Shown here piece by piece: positions 1 to 11,375 of a DNA stretch of 64,000 bases. The translations under genes were made by a program, and so were the position numbers. The stretch lies in contig JBCAMK010000002.1 of assembly GCA_038503065.1 (NCBI GenBank), positions 2,294,001 to 2,358,000 on the forward strand, in the 5' to 3' direction. The notes under the pieces are model-generated. The model searched no databases. It saw only the letters and a list, made by a program, of their open reading frames with translations, and was not told the DNA's origin. The stretch's first letter is position 1; each line of letters begins with the position of its first letter. Origin of the DNA: Paragyromitra xinjiangensis (lineage: Eukaryota; Ascomycota; Pezizomycetes; Pezizales; Discinaceae).

Positions 1-572
1 TCAAATCGAGGGAGCCAATATGTACCCGGATGGCCGTAGTGATATCTGGACTGTTGGTGTCTCCCGGTTCAAAGTCAAGAGGTGGGGGATTCGGGACGAC
101 TATATAGTTTCAGATGTGGAACGAGTAGACGATATTCCAATTCTTGAAGAGGAGGCTTTGGAGGCACTAGAAACCTCACTGCGGATCCAAATGTCATCCC
201 CAGATCTTTTGCCGCCGTGGACACGCCTCTCTACTCAATCGCTTTTGCAGATTGGCCATAATTTCGTTGACCAGATGCAAGCGATCTCGGCCCCGTGGCT
301 TCATGAAAACAATATTCTTGCTTTCGGACAACGGCCTGACGATCCGGCAATGTTTCCTTATTGGCTTGCCAGTGTTTTGCCAGTAGCAGAGAACGAGAAG
401 TACCGCCTCTTGATCTGTACGAGCGTAAGAGAGAGGCTTAAAATGGTGGTGGGCTGGATCAAGAAAATTGAGAGCCATCGATGGTTAGTCTAACTTCTCC
501 TCTTTCAAATATTTTCTTAGTGCTAATTTTTCTTATTACAGGTTTTCTTCAGCTACATGTGCGATCGTTTAA
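1..572 (+). CDS. LON substrate-binding domain protein, 3' end (CrgA/LONRF-like), partial
   Basis: The frame is open from the window edge, so the 5' part of the gene lies outside. Exons are 1-483 and 542-572; the 58-nt intron begins GTTAGT and ends ACAG, and joining restores a Trp codon followed by a ten-codon tail. The visible text (MYPDGRSDIWTVGVSRFKV, then IERVDDIP-like VERVDDIPIL and a helical C-terminal half ending VGWIKKIESHRW) matches the Lon N-terminal substrate-binding domain of fungal CrgA-type and animal LONRF proteins. In that family this domain is C-terminal to RING fingers and acts in ubiquitin-dependent turnover, not as an ATP-dependent protease. The RING part is not in the window, so the family subgroup is inferred. 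Confidence 0.75.
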
Positions 573-3500
573 GCTTTAAGGCCACGTTGTGATAAATTTC
601 CCGGCAGTTATTTCTAGAGCGGCGATTTCACGGATTTTTTTCTCTATTTTTCCGCATTTCTTTTAAATCTGGACGGAAGTCTGCTTGTTTTCTGGCGCAT
701 TCGGGGTGTTTTTTTGTCAATTTGATTTTCTTGTTTTTGGGGTATCATTCGGTTTCTCTGGGTTCAATTTTTTGGGGTCTTTTTTTCTATTTCCATATTG
801 CTGAGGGGCTTTCAAAAGAATCTGTATCAAAACTGAAGATAAAAACTGTCCTGGGTTGTAATAGTTACTTTTGTTTATCTCTTAACTCTTGTTTTATTTC
901 CTTGCATTGGGTAGGTACGGTGGCTGTTCTGATTTTTTGTTTTGTTTTGTTTTGTAGATATTCAGCATCGTAAAGTGAGGAAGAGGGTAGCGAATGATAT
1001 TTCGTGATTTATTGACCTTGCACCTATTGTTTGCATAAATGTAGAGAACACAGTTCAACATCTGTGATTGCTGGCAAATCGTTTCGTTGCATGCACTCCC
1101 CGTACATGCTATCTTTACTGGAAGCCAGATCCTGCCTTCGGGCTTAGTCGTCATATTGACCTTATGGTGATGCTGGTGACTGGGATCGTGGGATCGCCAG
1201 CCTTAGATCTACATAGCGCACGTGTATCTACATAATCTCACCCCAGGATATAGCTTCCAGAGAGGGCGATAATGCTCAGACATCTTTTGGTTTCTACTGG
1301 ATGTCTAGCACGGTCCTTCTTTCGTTAACCATACGCCGACAATGATAAGGTTGGATATGCTGCATGAAATAAAGGTTGACTCTACATCTATAGTTCGGTT
1401 AGGAAGATCAGAAATGGGAGAAGGTTGATTAAGTATTGTTATCGATATACACACGGACTGACGCGCATAAAAGCGAGCCTCTCGCTGGCTCCAGCACGGA
1501 TCTTACCATTTTCGCTCGATCCGTTTTGGGATTCCGGTGATTCCCCGCCCTTTTGTATGTTGTTGGGAATCGAAACTGGTAGGCGGTTTATCTAATTTAT
1601 TTATTTTTGCTTTCCCTCGCATGTTGGGGTCCATTGGTTATCAATGTGGAGGAAGATGCAATCATGCATGTGGAACAAAAAGAAAGGAAAAAAAAGAAAT
1701 AAACTTGCTTTTGGAGCACATACCTACTCAAATGTAGGCATGTGATGGTGATAGGATACATGTACTTATATTAGAGTGATAACGGCCCTGCATATGAGTG
1801 GAGTAGAGTACGTAAGTAAGCAGCTCAATAGGGGATAGATGAAGGTAGACAAAGCCAACTTGATGAGTTCTGACTGGCCTTATGACTTTATTGAAGGCAC
1901 ATGCAAGTTGGTGGTAGTGGGTAAAGAAATCCAGGTGCTTGAGACTTGCACGAGGCTTGAAGCAGCAGTCTGGGCTTCTTGGTTCTCTTATTTATGGTGC
2001 TGTGTTCGCTTCAGCACAAACTTAAAGACTTACCTGTGCTTCCTCCATTATAAGCGTACGGGACATTTGAAAATACAGACCTAATCAATCGAAGACCTAC
2101 ACATAGAGTTTCCTCGAGCTTAGCACTATGGATCTGCACTACCCCTATGGTTAGTGTCTTGTGATTATGATTCCCATTGCTCCCAAAGCTATTATAATTC
2201 TTATCGATAACGCTCCCATGGGTTCCTCTGATAAAAAGAAAATATTTCGTTTACGGACTCGTGCGCGTGCATGCAGGCTTTTTCCGGTCCAAATCTCAAT
2301 TGTAAGCCAAGACAGTGGCGGCAACGGTGAACCGGGGTGATGAAGCTGAGGAAGATCACAGTTTTAACAAGATGTTTCAGATGTAGGTACAGCTTCACAG
2401 TGGAGGGAATCTATTCTTTTTTTTCCCTGTAGATTGGTGTGCTAGCCTTATTTGTTTGGGGTACTAGCTTGTGAGTTGCCTACATGTAGGTACTTTGCTC
2501 GTGAAGCAACTAGGTTATCTTTCCCTGTGATTCCAGGGATTTTAACTCAAAGTTTAAATCGTGGATCACATGTGTCTTCTTAAAATTAGTAGGAGCTGCA
2601 AGCGGCGGTATTGTGAGCCCCGGCCTCGGAGTTTTTCCGGGGCTCCTTAGTTCATTTGAGTCGCTCAAGGCACACTGCACCTGGTGTTTATCTTCGGTGG
2701 TAGCATGTACTTTAGATGTCACGACCAAGCCAACGGAATGGTGTGGCTGCGTATCTTAGCTGTGAGACATCGTAGTATGATTTCGTAATCCTTCTAGGAT
2801 GATCAACAACCTTATCTACTTTAGGGTGTATCCATAGATACTGATCGATTTTACCGATTCCTTTTACTCACCGAATGCTTTCGCTTCCGAGTGAGAGATG
2901 GTGACACGTGAAACAAGAAATATATGTACCTATTTGTTTTATTTCATACTTGGGCTAGTTTAGTAAGAGCCGACGTAGTTCCTGCCACTGGATTCTGCCT
3001 GGCCTGGCTGAGTAACCGAGTTCAATTATAAATGGACCCATAGTTGTCCTTTTAGCTAGGGTAAAATAAGAAAAAGGGGGAAAAAAGAAAATTCTTCTAT
3101 CTGCTGGAGTATATACACCGAGTGAGATACGGTGATATTATATATTAGTAGTAGTAGTAATAGTAGTAATTCATTTACGTATCCAACCCTAAGGTTATGA
3201 CGATTATATATTAGTATGATCTTAGTCTATTATCGTATTCTTAGCGATTTGCGTTCATTATTCACCTTAGAAATTTCTGTCCTAAAGGATCCAAGAATGT
3301 TTAATTGGAGCCTAAAGCGTACGAGGTGGTGCCCCATGTTGGCGATATTACTGCCCTAGAGGTTAAAGTTGTGACTCATTCCCTCCAAATTCTGATGATA
3401 CGATGCAGTAGGGTTTCGAGTAGACACATAGCTTGATAGAAGCTAATAGAAGTGCCCGTTACATTACGGCCAAAGAGAATCCTAAAGATTGGAAATCCCA

Positions 3501-5128
3501 AAATAGGACACGATCTGCATGTAAAGCGTTGATTAGCCAGTGAATTTAGTATAGTTGGTGCGTATTTTGTCTCAAAAGATCATAAGGTGTCATTTTGAGT
3601 AGTTAGTTTTGCTCTTGAGGTTAATTCGTCAGATTAGTGGTGGGATTCTTTGCTCCTTAATCTCCCTGGCTGATTTTAGCGCCTCGCCGTTTCCTGCTGG
3701 TGTCCACCAAGCCTCAATTCTTGTTTAGGACCCAACGATTTCTGTCGCCAATCCCCAACATATCCCAGCACTCGTCAAACACGAACTCCCCTGAAGTTTC
3801 TCTTTATCCATTTTTCTATTCTACTAGGAATATTAATTAAGGACTTTATTTATAAATACGAGCCTTAGTCTCGTTCTCATACTAGTATATGACACCGAAT
3901 ACGCGTCTGCGTAACTAATTAGATAGGTTATAGGTAAACGTCAAGCGTCCTGCTACAGAAGGCACGTCCTTGATGTCATTACTTGAGTTTGGCAAGTATT
4001 GAGAATTTCGATAATCCTTCAAATTTATAATAGACATGCAAAAATAAGTCGTCTTAAGGTGTTGGATAGTCTTTTTATCGCGGAAAGTATAGCAACCTTG
4101 GGGATTTCTCTCCGTAGAGACCTTGGCTTATAGGTTGTAAAGGGTTCTTCCTCCATCAAAGGATTAACATTAAATAAAGTGGGGAATACGATAGATCTAT
4201 GTGTAGGTGTATTGCTGCTATATTTTTGGTTTAAATTGGAGTATCTAGGGTCTATGATGGTGTTTATGTAGAAGAGTATAATCGCAAAAATCCATTCATG
4301 GTACCTAGCAGCAGAAAACGAGAGTATGTACCTAGCGGGGTTAATTAAAAAAAAAGTTAAAAAAACACGGCCGCGAGTGATATCTTGTGATATGCAATAC
4401 CGAGAATCTTTGGGGCCAATCAAGGCAAAAAAAGGTCGAAACGCATTCCAAGAATTAGGGGTTAAATTCCTTTCGTCGATTGTCCCCCCGCTAGCGGCCG
4501 CGTTTAGCGTATAGGGAAAATTGAAGCGCATTTAGACCATAAACATGAAGCGATAACGTTTGACCCGTTGACGAGACCTTGCATGTCTAATTTTTATGGA
4601 TCCTAGGCCGACTGGAGGGGATTTCTGGGTAAGCTGCTGCGGAACTCTAGTGCCGAGCCTTACATTGGGTGAATTTAGCTACAGGTCGAATCTACTACTT
4701 TTCTAGTTTGCAGCCAATTAGGCCAAATCGGTGAGTGCGAATACCTGTAAACGATGTATCGCTATGTGAATTAAGTGGGTAAATTTCTCCGCCTCGTCAA
4801 CTGGGAGAAGGGGTGTATAAGATTGCGACAAGATATCAAAGGGGATAAAGGTGCCCCGCTAGAATAAACGATACAAACGCCCATCGCCCGCACCCCATAA
4901 GAATAGAAAGAGGAAATACATACCCTCGAATAACTGAAGACCATGCTTATCCTAGAAATAGCAAACAATATTTGAAAATAAAATTAGGATGTGAATTATA
5001 GATAATTGAGGGGTGAAAGATAGGACACGGAGGATGCAGCCCCTTCTAAATCATAACAGAAAAAGGCCGATAGCAAAGAAATGCCACAACATGATGTGGG
5101 ATATAGGCGCGGAAGGACATTCGAACTA
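573..5128. other. Gene-poor spacer, about 4.5 kb
   Basis: No convincing gene. It contains two exact TACATGTA palindromes (1757, 2481), a 9-bp GC-rich hairpin (2615-2645), a TAG-type microsatellite (about 3146-3170), and an open 168-codon minus-strand frame at 4025-4531 that I do not recognise. Numerous stop codons in all frames and AT-rich stretches suggest old decayed repeats, but no terminal repeats or transposase motifs are visible. Confidence 0.6.
2615..2645. repeat. GC-rich perfect hairpin
   Basis: GAGCCCCGG (2615-2623) and its exact reverse complement CCGGGGCTC (2637-2645) flank a 13-nt loop inside AT-rich gene-free DNA. Function unknown. Confidence 0.6.
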
Positions 5129-6819
5129 TCAGCCATTGGTATATCCTGTTCCGTCTGTAATACTATCGGCCCAACTTTCAGTGCCTTCAGTATCATCATC
5201 AAACAGATCCCCACCCTCTTCTCCACCATCATCAACCGCCAGTGCATCGAATCTGTTCGAAATTTTCCTTTCTGTCTTTGGCTTCACACGCTGTTTTGGC
5301 CTGTAAGTCTTGAAATCAGGTAGACTTTGGGCACAATCGTCAATGCCAAAATCAATTTTTGTGCCCTTGTAATACGCTCTTGATTTCAGGCACGTCCTTG
5401 CAAAACAAGCCACGCATACGGAGTTCAAGTTGACTTGTACAACATTTTTAGCCTTTTCGAAAACAATTTTCTCGACGGAAAGATTCGCAATATGATCTAG
5501 GTCATTCCTTAAGCGTTCTTCTGTGAGAGTTGATGGGACGTTCTTAAGGTAAAGATTTCGCGTTGCACCAGCGTGAATTTGGCGGAGGATGTTAGGCAGC
5601 ACGACAAATTGACGGGTGGGCTCGCGCCATTCAACATTTACCTATCAACGGTTAGTCAGCGATCCCGTCATGCACAATTGGGTGACCAGGGGCAACCCAC
5701 TCGACGTCCATCAACGTATAAATCGTTTTTCTTTGCGTATCTGTAAAAAGCTTCCGCTGATTGGGGGTGTAAGAACGAAATTGAAGCACACCGATCACTC
5801 GGTTTCATCCAAGCATCGACAACTGCTCCTCCCCGAATAACCTCCAAAAAGCTAGCATATGTAGTTTTCTCTGACAGACGGCTGAAGAACAAGGTTCTAT
5901 TCCCGCCTATTTGATCATTGTAATCAATCACTTCTCTCCTGGCCTCCTGGGCATCTTGCCTTGTTGTGCCTTCGCTCTCGTCGCCAGAATCATCCGTTCC
6001 TTGGTAGTGGACATGACCGTTCCCATTAATGTGAGGGTTCTGAGAAGATTGGTCTATGTATTGGTTGGGCTGGGTGCGGAATGATGGCGTTGATGATGGT
6101 GGGGGAGGGCGGTTGAAGGCTGTAGGCGAAGCATACGTAGGGTATGAAACTTCAGTTTGCGAGGGGGTCTGTGTGTTTTGTAGACTCATCTTGCCGTTCT
6201 GAGGGCCGTTGAAGCTTTCAGTCTGTCTATCTTCCTCGAGTCCAGTATTGATAAGGAGCTATGATAATGTTAGTATGAACAAACAAGAGGACGAGAAAGG
6301 ATGAGAAACCTGGAGATTTTCTTGAGTCACGCCGCCTCGGATAAGAGCAGTCCGGAGAGCCTCTACACCAATACATCATTAGTTCTTTGTAGATCCGTGA
6401 CAAACCGTAGTTCCAAGGGATATGCAATGTAGGCTCAACCTTCAACGCTAGGGTATTCGGTTAGATACAGGGAGATTCGAGAGGGGCTTACTGTACTCCT
6501 TCACGGATTTGGCCAATTCATCATAATGTTCCTTCGTTACAGCAATAGTGCTAGACCTCGTATCATAGCTTTGCTCTGGTTCACTCCCGTGGACCTGTTA
6601 TTCTGGGTGTTAGCTCGTGATCCACAAACTTGATACCTGATTAAAGGTCTTCGAATGATCTGCCACAAGTCCCCAGAACATACAAGCGGACAGTGATGAT
6701 GTAACTAGAGATCTGTATATGAAGATAGCTGCAAAGCACGGGACTAAGGCTCAACTTACGTTTGCCTTCCGTAGAAGTGTCTCAAAGTATTTCTTATCAA
6801 TAGTCACGGTAGTAGACAT
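5129..6819 (-). CDS. RRM RNA-binding protein, Nrd1/Mrn1-like
   Basis: Model (minus strand): 6760-6819, 6492-6594, 6440-6447, 6310-6360, 5701-6258, 5129-5641, giving 430 residues in continuous phase. The start MSTTVTIDKKYFETLLRKA resembles the N-terminus of ascomycete Nrd1-type RNA-binding proteins. A first RRM-like unit contains GGNRTLFFSRL and RGGAVVDAWMKP; a second contains ATRNLYLKNVPSTLTEERL and FGIDDCAQ, like the FGxDRCxN end of Nrd1 RRMs. The C-terminus is acidic. Family members bind mRNA and control differentiation or stress granules. Only two RRM-like units are seen, whereas S. pombe Nrd1 has four, so this is a short or divergent relative. The third exon is only 8 nt and is required to keep phase. 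The first intron (165 nt) could hide another small exon. Confidence 0.72.
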
Positions 6820-9800
6820 TGTGTATAGGAGGGGGATGTTGCAAACAGATGAAATCACGGGGATGGACGAAAGGAAGACGACGTTCGAACTGAGGAAGGA
6901 TAGCAGCCTTACAGGGGGTGGAAGGGGGAAAAGAAAAAATAGAAACCCAGACCAGACCAGGCGATGTCATCCAGGCCACCAGCTCTGCGCTCTGGTCTGT
7001 GTTAGAATACATGGGTGCAACAAGGCTCTGTCAGTTTACCAAACTTTCAACCTTCTGTCGCTGCTCATACATCCCGCCGAAAATAAAGAACTAGGGCATT
7101 CCTGGTGGATCGTCGCTGGGAGCAAGGCTGCAGCGCTCCCCAGCTTCGTTCCCTTGCCTCGCGTGTCTAGACCTTCTGCAGCCGCGCCGCACGAGCGAAT
7201 TGGGTCGCGCGACCCGTCCCCGCATAGATGGACTCCATCGCCGCCGCCTGCATCCAATTTTTTTGGGGGAGCAACTAAGCCATCAACCAACAGAAAGTCA
7301 GCCTAGCCGGAAACTTGAAGGATGAGATGTTTTTGAGCACGAAATTTTTTGTGAGCTCTCATAAAAACACTACCAGGTGGGTTGGGAGGCATTATAGTGT
7401 GGGGCTGTCACCGAATAGTGTATTTCCGATAACATTGGCTGATGAAAGCTGTATAGGGCATATAAATCTAGGAATTTGCTGTTCATCAAACTCTGGAAAC
7501 GCCATCGTCTTGGATAAGGTTGAAAAGGTAATGGGATCCTGCCGATCATCTGAGCAAATAAATCCCAGAGATTCTGGGCACTTGACGGCAGAACAGCGGG
7601 GCCATGCTCTCAATGAGATCGTAATAGGTGGTATGGGGATCTGCACTATTCCCACTTGTGACTCAAGCATAATAAGGACGATTATTATCTAGATTAACTA
7701 AATGGTGGACCGGGAATTTTCGTTTCGTTTCGGACTGTGCTTCTCGAAAGATTCTCGAGCCCTAATTTAAGAGACTGAGTGTTTTGGCTTCGAATTTGGT
7801 GCCTTAAGGCTGCCGATTATAGTGCAAAGGAATTGTACGACGCTAACGGCTAGGCATCATGAGAGCTAAGAGAACGTTATCTGTTCTCAAAGAAAGGCTA
7901 TTCGCGGCGGCATCTACACACATGATGCTACTAACTTTTTGGGGTGTCTTTTCGGTCCGTTTCTAGCTATAGGCCTGAATCTGAGTTCCTCCATCTTACG
8001 TTTGATATCTGTAACAAAAACCTATACGCTGAACAGCTTGCGCGCCCAGCCCCACAGTGTGCGTGAACTCTAGAGTAGAGCCGCAACAGAGCAACTTCTA
8101 GCCTCCCATGACCTCCTTGGCAACCCCACCACCGCTGAAATCAAGTCCCAACTTTACCCTTGCACCGTTTTGGTCTCTGCCGCATCCTTGGGTCTTGTGG
8201 CGCAAGTTGTGTCATTTAACATCACGCTAAGCGGTTGGTGTGTCCATGTGAAGCAAACTCAAGAATAGTGTTGTTTTAGGAGTCAATGATATAGGTATTT
8301 ATATACTGGGCGAGCTATCCGCGTCCATTCTACTTTGGTGGAGTTACCTTGCTGAAATCACGAGTTTCCTGCTTAGTAATTCTAGAGAATGTGCCGGTGA
8401 GAAAAGTAGAGTTCCCTCTGGGTGCCTACAGTAACTCTAGCCAACCGGGAATATGGGATTTTGAGAACCCCTAAAACGCTGCCTTTCTTTTTTAACAGTA
8501 TCAAGTCTATCACGGGTAATGGCTGTGATATCGGAGTGCTGCACGTGGTTGGAATCGAGCAAAGGTGTTCTCGCTAGCTTAGAGATATTGTAAGCTTGCG
8601 TCGTTTACATATGTAATAATAATCTTCTACTTTTTCTCCCATAAAAATATATGCCTAGCCCTGGAGTTTACAGTGTAACTTATACCAATGCTAAGTGGTA
8701 GCTCGCCAACAAACGTGTATTTCCTGCAGCTAGAAAGCTTTTCGGTTAGATAAATTTGCAGTTACGGAAAAAAAAAACCTACACACACTTACAAGCTCCC
8801 CATCATTATCCGTATTATTCATTCCTTGTGCTATATTCTATTCTTGTTTATTAATTTACCATATCTAACTTTAACCGGCCTGCCAAATTACTCACGCTCT
8901 AAGGCAAAAATCAGAAAATGCCATTTGGTTGCAATAGTTTTTGGTTCACTCCGCGGCAACAATTCGAAACTAAATCTATACCCTTGTTTTCTGGCACTTA
9001 CCCTGGGCCATGAGTACAGAGCTAGGGGCTTGCGATAATGCTATCTCTTCCTTCGTCATGTTGCAGCCTGGAGCTTCAAAGCGCAGTATCTTTCTCTTCC
9101 TTAGATTTTGATTCGTTGCGCTGAACACTCACCATGAGAAAAATGGGTAATCACACAAAAGATCCAGGCAGCCGCGTAAACGAACCGGGCAACCACGCAG
9201 AAGTGCTCAGGCCAGGAAGTTAGAGTCATTGTTTATGCCCACCGTCTTATCTTGGTAATAAGAAATTGGCCGGACTAGGCCGAGCTGAAATACTTTAATT
9301 GAAGTTACTCTATCCGGGAAATAATTATATAAGCGGTTGATTAGGACAGCAACCTCTGATGCTGGTAATCAATAATAACACCTTTTAGAGCTTTGTAAAA
9401 GGTCAATTTAAGGTTGCCTACATGTATCCCAGGTAGTTTCTCATTGTTGAGATAATAATACGGTATCGGTGGTGACGATTTTAGTTATGACGAATAAATA
9501 CTTAGATGACATACACGTAGTGAAAGTTGGCGTGATTACATGTATTCATTTCCCGCACCACATGTCAAGAAGAATATGGTTGAGGACGCCTTTGGCCGGA
9601 GGGCTGCGACATTCACTTCGCCTACCAGTGCATATAAAATACCGGAACGCCAAGCAATAGGTCCCCAAACCGAGTTTAATAACCCCACAATTAGAAGGAA
9701 TTTGGAAAATCAAAGACTGTCAGATGAAAGAGCGAGCGAAATATAGGTCTGTAACAGAGCTCATCTAGAAAATATACTTTTTTGGTGGAGCAGATGTGGT

Positions 9801-11375
9801 TCAAAGTGGCGGGCTCCGAAACCCTCCGATTATAGGTGTCTTCAACCATAACCCATGGTTTTCTTCCTTTTTTTCCTTTCCTTTCGGCGCGCAGCTGCGA
9901 CGGCTGCCCTAAGCGTGCCGAAATCTAGGCATCGGAGGCCTCATAATATACCGTAACGGCAGGCTCCTGCATCTTTCCTAAAATCGGGGTTTTCACCTGC
10001 TGGCCTTAATTTACTTGGTGAAGTGTGAATTCTCGCTACAATATGATGCAACAAAATACTGCAAATCAATGAACACGGGTAAGTAATTTGGCTAAGTTTA
10101 ACTCGTCCAAGGCAGATCCTGAGGAGACGAAGTTGATTTATGTGCCGAAGCAAAATACTGCAGGATAGACTTGTGGCCAGAGCGCTATGCAAGAGTAGCA
10201 TAGAGATTTCCAGCAAAGAATATGAAGCACGGGCCACCAGTGGTCCTGCCTGGCTTGCTAGGCCAGGCGGGACCGTAATTTACTCAGAGATTCTCTGCAA
10301 TTGCAAGGCGTCAACCATCTCGGTTGATCAATTGAGTTTTGGGAGTCATATGGGTTATGACAGAAGAGGGAAATCGGCGATTTCCCGGAGCACACAGTGC
10401 GAAGCCAAAGGGAAGAGGAGTTTGTGGGGTTCTCGCTCCCTAGAGCAAACTGGCATCGCATAGCTACATGCATTCTCTCCGTATGGTGTCCTCCTGCTGT
10501 TATGTTTTTGGGAGCAGGGAAAACATCCGAAGTATTTATTGGCATGGAGTCTCATGAGTGAAAAAGAAAATGGTGAAACTTTCCCCTGAGGATATGTCGT
10601 TTGCGTATACCTCCTCATGGGAAGGTGTGGGCACCAAAATCTTCCTGTTAAAGAAGTGGTGCGATCATCTTGCATTATCAGACAGGATCTAAGCGACTTC
10701 GCGGTACAAGGGGCGGGAGGTCCGCCTGCACGTAATGCAAGTACCGGTACGTAAGTTTCAGACTTCATGTGGCCCGTGCAATATTCAGGCAACCTACCCT
10801 TCCCTTCCCCCACAATCTCAGACAGAGACTTGCGCACGCAAAAGCCTCTTCGGTCTACTTGAGATCCCGTACCCCGCTCGCCGCATTACCTACGTACGGT
10901 GCGGCTCTCGATTGCGTGCCCATCTCTCCTGCTGTCCCAGCTGGTGATTACTTGTCGGCTATCCCTAATAGCGCACTGGATGCTGCCTTGTTCGTCTTGG
11001 GCGTTTGTCGCACGTGATTCCCCTGTTTCTCTGCCAGCCCTCACTGACGTTCTTTATCAGCGTTTCGGTAGATTTAGCCTTGGCTGAAGATCTCCCTTTC
11101 TATCGCATTCTCACCACCATCATTACTATCACCACCCAATTTAATCGGAGCTTTCTCCTTTCTCAATTTCATCTCCTCTATCTTATAACAACCGAATACT
11201 TCTCCAAGAACCTGGGGCCTTTGAGGCAAGCAATTTCCCTTTTTCCAATCGCTGCTAGAATTTTCCCTGTTGTCTACCCTTGCACCCCCTCACGGCACCT
11301 ACCACTCACAGCACAATGACTTAGTCCCTCCTGCTGATCCGCGCGCCACAGACATAAACCTCAACTCTTATTAAG
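6820..11375. other. Gene-poor spacer between divergent genes, about 4.5 kb
   Basis: No gene supported. TACATGTA occurs at 9419 and 9537, 118 bp apart. A 13-bp hairpin lies at 10242-10274. The last few hundred bases before 11376 are C/T-rich and include CACGTG near 11012, consistent with the promoter and 5' UTR of the downstream gene. Several open frames of 60-195 codons have no recognisable domain and overlap on both strands, so they were not called. Confidence 0.55.
10242..10274. repeat. Strong 13-bp hairpin
   Basis: GGTCCTGCCTGGC (10242-10254) pairs with GCCAGGCGGGACC (10262-10274) across a 7-nt loop, with 12 Watson-Crick pairs and one T-G wobble. It is about 1.1 kb upstream of the start of the CCCH/F-box gene. 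It could be a relic of a small inverted-repeat element or a structured transcript; nothing in the sequence decides. Confidence 0.6.

Noticed and set aside
3146..3170. TAG-type microsatellite considered as a repeat array.
   Set aside because: Short, imperfect simple repeat with no spacer pattern; not CRISPR-like, and the DNA is eukaryotic.
6719..7306. 195-codon plus-strand open frame.
   Set aside because: Runs antisense over the first exon of the RRM gene and is rich in Arg/Pro/Ser without a domain.
7315..7692. Overlapping open frames on both strands (125 and 92 codons).
   Set aside because: No family text, no splice context, and both strands open over the same bases.
10355..10837. 160-codon minus-strand open frame.
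   Set aside because: No recognisable domain, overlaps open frames on the other strand and the hairpin and promoter region of the next gene.
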